From assembly GCA_035307785.1 (NCBI GenBank), contig DATGHS010000246.1, positions 1-32,704 of the forward strand: DNA of 32,704 nucleotides. Direction: 5' to 3'. A program made the translations under genes and the position numbers. Source of the DNA: DATGHS01 sp035307785. Lineage in GTDB: Bacteria > Planctomycetota > Planctomycetia > Gemmatales > Gemmataceae. Shown here piece by piece: positions 8,572-16,021 of this stretch. Within the stretch, counting starts at the first letter, position 1. The number at the start of each line of letters is the position of its first letter. The notes beneath the pieces are model-generated. The model made no database searches. It worked only from the letters and a program-made list of their open reading frames with translations, and was not told the DNA's origin.

Positions 8572-10539
8572 CTAGCCAATATACAGCCCGGCGTTGTTCG
8601 GATCGCTGGCCAGGAAGCTGTTCAATAAACTCCCCGAGCCGCTATAGAGATCCACCGCCGGATCCGCGTTGCCGAAGGAAGTCATGATTCCGGCCGCATT
8701 GCCGATGGCATTCGACCCCAACGCCCCGACACGCACGCCTCCGGTGTACGTGGGATCGGTGGCCATAAAGTTGGCCATTACCGCCAGGCTCACTCCGTCG
8801 AACACCTTCACGTTGGGCCCACCGCCCGCTCCTGCGCCGGTGATGATGTTCGCCCGGCCGGTGCCCTGCGTATTGCCGGCCGCCACGTAGACGCCCCCAG
8901 TGAAGTTCGGGTCATAAGCGAAGAAGCTATCGACGCGGGCGCCGCTAAGCCCGTCAAATACGGCCACATTGGGTCCGCCGCCGGGCCCGGCGCCGGTGAT
9001 GATATCGGCGTGGCCAAGTCCGCTGGTATTGCCGGCCGCCACGCGCACGCCGCCCGTGAAGTTCGGGTCATACGCCATGAAGTTGAAGAGCGTATTTTGC
9101 GTGGTGCCATCGAACACCACGACATTCGGGCCGCCGCCGGCATCGGCCCCGGTGATGATGTCGTCGTGGCCGGCCCCTTTCACGTCGCCCGCCGCTACAT
9201 ACACGCCGCCGCCGAAGCGCCAGTCGTAGGCCATGAAGTCTTCGGTCAGCTGTCCGGTCGCGCCATTGTAGACTTTGATTTCCGGCGACATTCCGGCACC
9301 CGGCGCGCAAATGATATCTTGCACGCCGTTGCCAGCCAGGTCGCCGACCGCAACGCGCACGCCGCCCGTGAAGTTGCTGTACGGATTCAGCGTGAATTTC
9401 ACGGCCCCGGTCGAGGCATCGTAGGCTGTCACGGTCGCTTGCGTACCGGCGTCGCTGCCCACGGCGTAAATCTTGCCGCTTAATCCCGACCCGCCGGAGA
9501 AGCCAGAGGTCGAGGGAGGCATGGTTGTCGTCGGCGGACTGCTAACCGGCGAACTCGTCACCGGCGGATTGCGGACCGGGGAACTTGTCACCGGCGGGTT
9601 GCTCACCGGGGCCCCCGTTACCGGCGGCGGGCTCTGCCCACCGCTTTGCAGCGACGGCGGGCCGCTCGGTTCGGCCCCGCCCGGCGCGCCGAATTCCTGC
9701 ACGGCATAGCCTACCCCATTCGATCCGTAGGCGACGGCCACGCCGATTTGCGTGTAGAGCGGATTGAGGATATTCGCCATGTGCGCTGGCGAGTTGATCC
9801 ACGACTGCATGACCGCGCTGACATTCGGCGCACCGGTGGTCAGATTCTCTCCGAGCGCCGAATAGTTATAACCCACCTCCTCCGCGCGCGCCTCGACGCT
9901 CGGCGCGGCCACGCCGTACAGCAGGTGGGACATCGTGTTGGTGCTTGCTTCATCGTTGGCGGCTATTTGGGCAGCGGCCGTCAGTTGCCCGCTGACCGTC
10001 AGGGCGGGCAACCCGTTTTGCGCCCGTAACTGATTCGTGTAATCAACAATCTGTTGCCCGATAGTCGAAATCGCGCTGCTTTGGTAGGCGGGGCCGCTGT
10101 AAATCTGGGCGCCGGCCGGAGCAGTGATGCTGTTCTGCCCGGTTCCCGGAAAAATCACATCCTGGGCACTGCCGCCCGCGATGGTGTCGCTGCCCGCGCC
10201 GCCGAAGATATGGTTCGGGCCGCCGCCGCCCTGAATAAAGTTGTTGCCCTGGCCGGCAAAGATCCAGGTTTCCGCGGTCACGGACGGCGCGACGGTAATG
10301 GTGTTGTTGCCATCGCCCGCCTCCACGCTGATCATCTTTACCTGGCTGGAGTTGAACGACTGGCTCACGCCGGAGACGCTGATCTGGCCGTTGGTCTGGC
10401 CGATTTGGATGGAGACGTTGCTCATGTCGCCGAGCACTGTCAGCACGCCGTTGCTGAGCGTGGCGGAAGTGGGAACAATACGATTCTCGAGGGGCTCCAG
10501 GCCGAGCCTGGCCCTTTTGGGGGTCTTCTGAGCGCGCAT
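8572..10539 (-). CDS. CAP/SCP-domain protein with RTX-like and FG-GAP-like repeats
   Basis: A protein of 655 residues. ATG 10539 was preferred because it places LEPLENRIVP at residues 14-23, as in the other motif-bearing proteins. An upstream in-frame GTG at 10581 would add 14 residues; neither start has a good Shine-Dalgarno. Next is a short segment with GGxGxD-type calcium-binding nonapeptides (GGAGSDTIAGG, near residues 110-125). A CAP domain follows (about 165-295), with GENL and SPAHMANIL signatures and a conserved His. A Pro/Thr/Ser linker built on (N/S)PPVTSSPV repeats comes next. Five or six FG-GAP-like units of the type GGVRVAAGD...GGGPNVxVFDG close the protein, and probably fold as a beta-propeller. 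Secreted or surface location is inferred. CAP domains have varied roles, so the ligand or activity is unknown. Confidence 0.85.
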   Translation of the reverse strand: MRAQKTPKRARLGLEPLENRIVPTSATLSNGVLTVLGDMSNVSIQIGQTNGQISVSGVSQSFNSSQVKMISVEAGDGNNTITVAPSVTAETWIFAGQGNNFIQGGGGPNHIFGGAGSDTIAGGSAQDVIFPGTGQNSITAPAGAQIYSGPAYQSSAISTIGQQIVDYTNQLRAQNGLPALTVSGQLTAAAQIAANDEASTNTMSHLLYGVAAPSVEARAEEVGYNYSALGENLTTGAPNVSAVMQSWINSPAHMANILNPLYTQIGVAVAYGSNGVGYAVQEFGAPGGAEPSGPPSLQSGGQSPPPVTGAPVSNPPVTSSPVRNPPVTSSPVSSPPTTTMPPSTSGFSGGSGLSGKIYAVGSDAGTQATVTAYDASTGAVKFTLNPYSNFTGGVRVAVGDLAGNGVQDIICAPGAGMSPEIKVYNGATGQLTEDFMAYDWRFGGGVYVAAGDVKGAGHDDIITGADAGGGPNVVVFDGTTQNTLFNFMAYDPNFTGGVRVAAGNTSGLGHADIITGAGPGGGPNVAVFDGLSGARVDSFFAYDPNFTGGVYVAAGNTQGTGRANIITGAGAGGGPNVKVFDGVSLAVMANFMATDPTYTGGVRVGALGSNAIGNAAGIMTSFGNADPAVDLYSGSGSLLNSFLASDPNNAGLYIG

Positions 10540-10620
10540 TATTGTTCTCGGAGCGGAGGAGGACCTGGGGGATGTCCTCACCCGTCTACGTGGGTGAATG
10601 AATCCTTCGGGATTGGAACC

Positions 10621-10734
10621 TGGGCGCTACGGGGCGTTATGGGCGCGATGGGCAAAGGCGAAATTGGGCGCTCTTTGGGCGTGATGGGTGCTTTGGGCGC
10701 GCGACCCATCGGGCAAGGGCGTTTGAATTGGGCG
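10621..10734. repeat. Degenerate 9-10 bp repeat based on TGGGCG
   Basis: GGGCG or one-base variants begin at 10622, 10632, 10641, 10650, 10666, 10677, 10686, 10695, 10711, 10717 and 10730. Steps are mostly 9-11 bases, with two double-length steps. The tract lies upstream of the CAP/FG-GAP gene and does not belong to any convincing coding frame. Confidence 0.6.
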
Positions 10735-10950
10735 TCAACCAAGAGTAGAACGTATAACCGGCATGTCAAATGTAATTGGAATTTCCGGAATAATCGTAAC
10801 ACAACGGGATTTGCAGCTGGTATCCGCCAAATGGCAATGCCGACCGTCAAAAATGCCTGAAAAAGGTAAGGATGAACACTAAACGCTCGTTCTCTGTTCT
10901 CCGTTCCTTATTGCTCGTTTCTCTTCGATTTCACGCTGGAGCAGCAAGAC

Positions 10951-10988
10951 AAAAAAAGCCGGACGGTGCCCCCCGGCGACCGTCCGGC
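10951..10988 (-). terminator. Rho-independent terminator of the cytochrome/WD40 gene
   Basis: GCCGGACGGT (10958-10967) pairs perfectly with ACCGTCCGGC (10979-10988) around an 11-base loop. Seven A's at 10951-10957 become a U-run on the minus strand. It lies 26 bases beyond the stop codon of the minus-strand gene. Confidence 0.9.
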
Positions 10989-11013
10989 AGTGTCCAGGCC
11001 ACGGCGGCCCGGG

Positions 11014-12408
11014 TCACTTTTTGGGTGCTTCCACTCCCGGTGGAAGCAGTTGTTTGATGAGTTGCCCGTTGGTGCCGTTGAAGAGGCGAACAACGCCGTC
11101 CTCGCCGCCGGCCGCCACGAGCGCACCGTCGGGGCTCACGGCCACCCCATACAGGAAATCGCTGCCGCTGTTGAATTGCCGCACGGTACCGCCATTATCG
11201 ACATTCCACATGCGAATGGTCTGGTCGCCGCTGCACGTAATGATTTGCGGCGTGCTGCCCAGGAACTCCAGGCGCGTGATCTGTTTCGTGTGGCCCTGGA
11301 TGGTGCGGGCTTGCTCGCCGGTATCGAAAGTCCAGACCTTGATGACATTGTCGGCCCCGGCGCTGGCGAGCAGCTTGCCGTCGGCCTTCCAGCCCACGTC
11401 CAGGACGTGGTGGGTGTGCCCTTCGAACGACTTCACGAATTTGCCGCTCGGGATCTCCCACACTTTTACGAACTTGTCGGCTCCGCACGAAGCGAGCATT
11501 TTGCCATCGGGGCTGAAGCAGACGCCGTATACCGTGTCGCTGTGCGGGCTCTTCAGTTCCACGACGAGCTTGCCGGTTGCGGCATCGTACACCTTCACTT
11601 CGCCATCTTCACTCGGCGGCCCGCCGCCGGTGGCAAGCAGGTTGCCCTTGGCGGAAAACGCCAGCGCCACCACGCGGTCGGCGAAGCCGGTGATCTTGTG
11701 GCGAACAGTTCCGGTCTGAACATCCCAGATGATCGCTTCCTGGAAGCTGCCGGAAGCCAGGAATCTGCCGTCCGGCGAGAACGCCAGCGATTCGACCAAG
11801 GCCAGGTGCGCTCCCTTAACAGGTTTGCCCTCGGCATCGGTGAGCTTCGGGTCGATCAGCGTGCGGATAAAAGCGCCGGAGCCGGCGTCGTAAATGTGAA
11901 TCTGGTTGCCGCGGCTGGCAGCCACAGTAGACTTGTCGTGCGTCATCGCGACGGCCCGCACTGGCACCACGTTGGCGGGCGGCAGGTGCAGCACGATCTT
12001 CGGCCGGTCACCGGAACCGCTCGGCGGCTTCGCGCCTTGATCGATCCAAAGCTTGATCAGGGCAAGTTCCTGGGGCGTGAGCGGCTCTTCATCCTTCGGC
12101 GGCATGAACGGCTTCTTCGTCTTGCCCGCATACAGCACGATCGGGCTGTCGGCCGACTTGCCGGCAATCACCACGGGCCCGTTCTGGCTCCCCTTCATTA
12201 CCGACGCATAACTACCGACGTCGAATTTCCCTTTCACTTCCTTGCCGCTGTGGCAGACCACGCATTTCGAGCGGAAGATCGGCTCGATGTCCTTCTCGTA
12301 GACAATCGGGTCTTTGCGATCGAGCGGGACAACGGCGATCGGCTTCTCGGCAGCGAAGAGCGCGAAGGGTAAAGCGAGAACAAGAAGGCTGCTCACGTAG
12401 CGAACCAT
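11014..12408 (-). CDS. Planctomycete-type cytochrome c domain plus WD40 beta-propeller protein
   Basis: A protein of 464 residues. ATG 12408 was chosen over an upstream TTG because GGAG stands 8 bases before it and a clean signal peptide follows (MVRYVSSLLVLALPFALFAA). Residues 35-135 form the cytochrome-c-like domain common in planctomycete exported proteins. A single heme-binding CVVCH lies at 49-53 and KKPFMPPKDEEPLTPQE, with a candidate distal Met, follows. The remaining 330 residues make about seven WD40 blades, such as FEGHTHHVLDVGWKADGKLLASAGADNVIKVW (spread across nt 11330-11440). The combination is widespread in Planctomycetes; the substrate is not established. It lies 115 bp downstream of the PPC gene on the same strand, so co-transcription is likely. 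Confidence 0.88.
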   Translation of the reverse strand: MVRYVSSLLVLALPFALFAAEKPIAVVPLDRKDPIVYEKDIEPIFRSKCVVCHSGKEVKGKFDVGSYASVMKGSQNGPVVIAGKSADSPIVLYAGKTKKPFMPPKDEEPLTPQELALIKLWIDQGAKPPSGSGDRPKIVLHLPPANVVPVRAVAMTHDKSTVAASRGNQIHIYDAGSGAFIRTLIDPKLTDAEGKPVKGAHLALVESLAFSPDGRFLASGSFQEAIIWDVQTGTVRHKITGFADRVVALAFSAKGNLLATGGGPPSEDGEVKVYDAATGKLVVELKSPHSDTVYGVCFSPDGKMLASCGADKFVKVWEIPSGKFVKSFEGHTHHVLDVGWKADGKLLASAGADNVIKVWTFDTGEQARTIQGHTKQITRLEFLGSTPQIITCSGDQTIRMWNVDNGGTVRQFNSGSDFLYGVAVSPDGALVAAGGEDGVVRLFNGTNGQLIKQLLPPGVEAPKK

Positions 12409-12448
12409 CGGCAAGTCTCCGAGTTGGAATTCACCTAACAGCCCGACC

Positions 12449-12505
12449 TCCTTCCCGAAAGGGAAAGGGGAGAAGACAATTCCCCCTTCCCTTTAGGGAA
12501 GGGGG
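12449..12505. repeat. Palindromic intergenic repeat (CCTTCCC/GGGAAGG type)
   Basis: CCCCCTTCCC (12482-12491) and GGGAAGGGGG (12496-12505) form a perfect 10-bp stem with loop ttta. Just beside it TTCCC-gaaa-GGGAA (12452-12465) forms a second small hairpin. It sits between the PPC gene and the WD40 gene. I recognise this type of sequence as a dispersed intergenic repeat in large planctomycete genomes (recollection, not checked). Confidence 0.7.
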
Positions 12506-12523
12506 TTAGGGGGTTAGGTTCTT

Positions 12524-15121
12524 TTATTTCACCACATTGAATCCCTGGAATTTCACTTCCTGGGTGATCGGCGTTTTCGCGTCGTACTGGGCAGTGGTTT
12601 GAATCAGGATGCCGGCCACGTTGGCGGGCTTGGCATTCGCCCCTACTTGCACCACGAATTTCGTCTCATCCTTGCCGGCGGGGATAACGGCATCGGCCAC
12701 GGTAATGCCTTCGACGCCCTTCGGCAGCACCAGCTTCAACTTGTATTCGCCGGCATAACCATAGGCCCGATTCACTTTCACAGCGATCTCGCCCGACGTG
12801 CCGATTTTCACGTTGGGGTTTGCCATGCTTGGCGTGAAGGCGCCTAGCTGCGTCGGCACAATCGTCACCGTGATGGGAACCGACGGCTGTACCAGGCCCG
12901 TGTTTACCTTCTGGGCCTTGGGTGCTTTTTCAAATTGGAACGGAGCGCTGCCGCGGAGCACAAGGCTATAGACGCCGGGCTGGACATTAGCTCCGATCTG
13001 AAGGACGGCGTTGCCGTCATTCTTGTCCGGCGCAATCGTCAGTGGTTGGTTGTTGTTGAAGACCAGGCCGGGAACGAGCGGTTGATTGCCGGGCGGAACG
13101 GTGATCGCCTGGACGGCAATCGGCGCCTTCAACTCAGGCCAGATGCGCGTCACCTTCAGGTTAATCGTCGCTTTGTCGCCGGGCTTGCTCGTGATTGCCG
13201 CCGTCACCGGCTCGATGCGGAAGGGCGCTTTGTCGCGCACGGCTACAACGAGTTGCCGGTCCATTCGAGTAATCGCCGGGATATTCTGTTGCGGCGGCGT
13301 TTGCCAGGTAATAGTTGCGGGCCGAGCCTCGCGCACCACGGTCTCGCCTTTGTAGACGGCCGTGCCTTTCACGCGAATCGCGGCCACGACAGCCGGTGCA
13401 TCGGCCTTGGTGCTGAGAATGAGCGAGGCATGCTTTTGAGTGGAACCGATTTGCTGCGGCGCACACGTCACACCTGCGGGCAGCCCATCGACCGAGAGCG
13501 TAATCGGTGCATCAAATCCATCCAGCCGCCAGACGAAGACATCGAAGCCTTCTTCGCCATTGGAGCGCAAGATCGCGGCCTCGGGCTGATGTGGGGACAT
13601 CGGCATGACAATCAAACGGTAATCCGGCTTGGCCGGAGTAATGCGTAGCCGGTATACGTTGCGCGGCCCGAAATCGGTGCCAGCATCGCGGGCGCTCACC
13701 ATCACGAGGTATTTACCGTCCTGCGGTGCGTCGAATTTGTAAGGTTGCGGGTCGCTGGAACGCGTGTAGAACTGCTGCGGGTGCAACTGCTCGGCATTAT
13801 CATCCATCTCGGCCATCACGTTGGACTTCGGGTCGGCCGGCTTGATGGTGAAGTAAAAATCGCCCGGCGAGCCAAGGCGCTCCGCGAACAGGTCGATGAA
13901 ATACGTGTCGCCCTTCTTGGCCGTGAACGAATACCAATCGCGGTCGTCGCGCTTGTCGATTCGACCCGCGACTTCGCAGGGCAGATTGATTGCCTGCGCC
14001 GCCTCCGGCTTGTCATTGGGCTCGGTTTCGAGCACGATCGGCGCCCGCGCGAATTGCAGCAGGTAGGCATTCGACATTCCGGCCGGGCCTTTGAGCCGAT
14101 ACTCGAATCCGTCCTGGGCACTCATTACCGGCGGAATATGACCGCTGAAGCTTAACTTCTGCTGAGCCGCAGGATCGGTCGGCGCGGTGATCGAGACAGA
14201 GATCTTTTCCAAGACGCGGCCGTCCACAACGGCGGCGGGGTCGGCTTGGCCGCCCGGCAGATTGCGGCCCCAGATCGTAACCGGCGTCGCCTTTCCCGGT
14301 TCGAGCATCGGCGGCATCATGGCATCAATCCACGGACCGGTGGTGAGCGTGAGCCGGTAAAAGTGATCCGGGTTGCCCGCGGTGTGAGTGAATTCGAAGA
14401 GGCGCACGAAATAACTGCCCTCAGCCGGCAAGGGCACATCGGCCAAGGCATCGTATTCGCTGTAATTGCGGCCAAAAGCGAGGCGGTTGCCGGCCGCATC
14501 GTAGACTTCCACCGCCGGCTTTGCCCGGCTGTCGATGCTCGATGCGGCCACGTGTAATAGCACGCGCTGGCCTTTTTTGCCGGCAAAGGTGAAATAATCC
14601 ACGTCGGTCGGGGCGTTGATCACACCGTTGATCACGCTGTTCAGTTCCACTTTCTGAGCCTGCGTCACATCGTTGTTCGGCTCGACTTCATTCACTTCGG
14701 GTAGATCGCCGACCACGAATGGCCGCGGATTACTGACGCCCCACTTATTCACCAGACGCACGTCGTGCATGCCGAGAGGTGTGTCGGCGGCGATAGTGAC
14801 CTTAAACTTCGTGATCACGGGTTTCGGGGCCGGCATCGGTTGTTTTGGCGCTGGTTGCTTCGGGTCGACTTTCGGGGCCGGCAGTGGCGGCGGAATGATT
14901 GGCTCCGCTTTGAGACCGGGATGACTGAAGAACAGGCTTTCGGGATCTTCGAGATCGGTGCCGGTGAAGCTTACTTCCACTGTGGCGCCCGCCTTGCCGC
15001 CACTCGGGAAGACCGACTGCAAGCGCGGTTGCGGCAAGGTTGGCAGATTCTGTTGCGCGACTGCCGAGCCGGCGGTGAAGGCAGCGGTCAGGACGACCCA
15101 AGCGAAGGTAAAGCGGCGCAT
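12524..15121 (-). CDS. Large secreted protein with two PPC domains
   Basis: A protein of 865 residues. ATG 15121 has GGGAGG a few bases upstream and opens a signal peptide (MRRFTFAWVVLTAAFTAGSAVAQ, about 1-23). Residues 30-75 resemble an IPT/TIG-like start (VFPSGGKAGATVEVSFTGTDL), followed by a Pro/Lys-rich stretch (near 78-105). Two bacterial pre-peptidase C-terminal (PPC) beta-sandwiches follow. Each opens with the diagnostic EPNN or EPND: VNEVEPNNDVTQAQ near 145 and IVLETEPNDKPEAAQ near 363. Each contains the DxDYFTF or DRDWYSF core. The last 350 residues are further beta-rich segments, probably Ig-like. No protease domain is present. In Planctomycetes such proteins are secreted and often sit beside cytochrome/WD40 proteins, as here. 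The function is otherwise unknown. Confidence 0.88.
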   Translation of the reverse strand: MRRFTFAWVVLTAAFTAGSAVAQQNLPTLPQPRLQSVFPSGGKAGATVEVSFTGTDLEDPESLFFSHPGLKAEPIIPPPLPAPKVDPKQPAPKQPMPAPKPVITKFKVTIAADTPLGMHDVRLVNKWGVSNPRPFVVGDLPEVNEVEPNNDVTQAQKVELNSVINGVINAPTDVDYFTFAGKKGQRVLLHVAASSIDSRAKPAVEVYDAAGNRLAFGRNYSEYDALADVPLPAEGSYFVRLFEFTHTAGNPDHFYRLTLTTGPWIDAMMPPMLEPGKATPVTIWGRNLPGGQADPAAVVDGRVLEKISVSITAPTDPAAQQKLSFSGHIPPVMSAQDGFEYRLKGPAGMSNAYLLQFARAPIVLETEPNDKPEAAQAINLPCEVAGRIDKRDDRDWYSFTAKKGDTYFIDLFAERLGSPGDFYFTIKPADPKSNVMAEMDDNAEQLHPQQFYTRSSDPQPYKFDAPQDGKYLVMVSARDAGTDFGPRNVYRLRITPAKPDYRLIVMPMSPHQPEAAILRSNGEEGFDVFVWRLDGFDAPITLSVDGLPAGVTCAPQQIGSTQKHASLILSTKADAPAVVAAIRVKGTAVYKGETVVREARPATITWQTPPQQNIPAITRMDRQLVVAVRDKAPFRIEPVTAAITSKPGDKATINLKVTRIWPELKAPIAVQAITVPPGNQPLVPGLVFNNNQPLTIAPDKNDGNAVLQIGANVQPGVYSLVLRGSAPFQFEKAPKAQKVNTGLVQPSVPITVTIVPTQLGAFTPSMANPNVKIGTSGEIAVKVNRAYGYAGEYKLKLVLPKGVEGITVADAVIPAGKDETKFVVQVGANAKPANVAGILIQTTAQYDAKTPITQEVKFQGFNVVK

Positions 15122-15379
15122 GGCAACCTCCCAGGTTGGCATTGGTGCGGAGGCATGTGTCGATGTCCGACAGCAGGCGGGTTAGGCGGTGCGCGGCAAA
15201 GCCGGCCAATCGTCGGGGGTTTCCCCCTTGGCGGGATCAAAAGCTTACCCTGTCGATGCTATCGGAGCGCCGCGCCCAGGTCAAGGCCTTACCCGAAAGC
15301 CCAGGGACGGCAGTCCGTGGGGTCTGGGGTTACGGGGAGTCGCCCCATACAATTACCGCATACTAAACAGGAGAGATGA

Positions 15380-15889
15380 ATGGAACCTATTTTTTGGCAG
15401 GGTTTAATGGCGGGGCTCCTGGTGGGTGTTTTTTTGGCCGCGATGGTGTTTGTACTCATGAAGCTTAGGTACAGAGTTCCCGTAATGGAGGAAAAGAAGC
15501 CCGCCAAACCGAGCGGAGCACCACTACGACTGCTCGCATTGCTTCAGCGCGAAGGCCGGCTGGTCGATTTCCTGATGGAAGATATCAGCGGCGCCACCGA
15601 CCAGCAAATCGGCTTCGGCGTGCGCGAAATACACCGCAATTGCCAGGAGGCGCTCAAAAAAGCCGTGGACCTGACGCCGGTGTTGCCGCAAGAACAAGAT
15701 GCGGACGTTACGGTCGCGGCGGGGTTTGATCCATCGGCCATTCGACTTACCGGCAACGTGGCCGGCCAACCTCCCTTCCACGGCAAACTCAAACATCCCG
15801 GCTGGCGCGTGAAGAGCATGAAGGTGCCAGCTCCGCCCGAAGGCGTGGACGATTTTGTTCTGATGCCAGCCGAAGTGGAGATGTCCTAA
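15380..15889 (+). CDS. DUF2760 membrane-anchored protein
   Basis: A protein of 169 residues; ATG 15380 has GGAG about 6 bases upstream. An N-terminal transmembrane helix (about residues 7-28) is followed by a soluble domain. That domain has the DUF2760 features ALLQREGRLVDFLMEDI, REIHRNC and a C-terminal HPGWRVKSMKVP. Genes of this family are typically found beside an unusual Hsp70-family ATPase, and that arrangement is seen here with the gene starting at 16022. The biochemical role is not known. Topology suggests the soluble part is cytosolic and recruits or is served by the chaperone (inference). Confidence 0.85.
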   Translation: MEPIFWQGLMAGLLVGVFLAAMVFVLMKLRYRVPVMEEKKPAKPSGAPLRLLALLQREGRLVDFLMEDISGATDQQIGFGVREIHRNCQEALKKAVDLTPVLPQEQDADVTVAAGFDPSAIRLTGNVAGQPPFHGKLKHPGWRVKSMKVPAPPEGVDDFVLMPAEVEMS

Positions 15890-15897
15890 GACATTGA

Positions 15898-16003
15898 GCC
15901 CACCGATGAACACGGATTTCATAACACGGATGAACACGGATCAAAACGTGTTCGATTCTGATCTGTGTTCATCCATGTTACCCAGTCCGTATTCATCCGT
16001 GGC
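15898..16003. repeat. About 105-bp imperfect palindrome between DUF2760 and Hsp70 genes
   Basis: The left half carries two copies of gatgaacacggat (15904-15916 and 15929-15941). Its complement recurs on the right as tgtgttcatcca and gtattcatccgtgg. An inner stem joins 15922-15948 to 15953-15980 and an outer stem joins about 15898-15920 to 15982-16003, with a few mismatches. Sequences of the type ATCCGTGTTCATCCGTG are recurrent intergenic repeats in many bacteria (recollection). In RNA this would be a long hairpin just before the Hsp70 start. Confidence 0.8.
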
Positions 16004-16021
16004 TTAATTTGGTAATACCGC

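Larger units (their letters stand above)
10540..11013. other. 474-bp spacer with phased GGGCG motifs and a terminator
   Basis: The spacer contains a degenerate short-period repeat at 10621-10734 and the terminator of the WD40 gene at 10951-10988, both listed separately. The rest (about 10740-10950) shows no gene or clear regulatory site. The small open frames here have no family signature. Confidence 0.5.

Noticed and set aside
5622..8579. 985-codon open frame on the minus strand
   Set aside because: It lies wholly antisense to the repeat gene, its translation is Arg/Gly-rich with repeat echoes and no family signature, and it results from the codon usage of the + gene.
10966..12372. 468-codon open frame on + strand
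   Set aside because: It is antisense to the cytochrome/WD40 gene, whose heme motif, WD blades, Shine-Dalgarno and terminator all support the minus strand.
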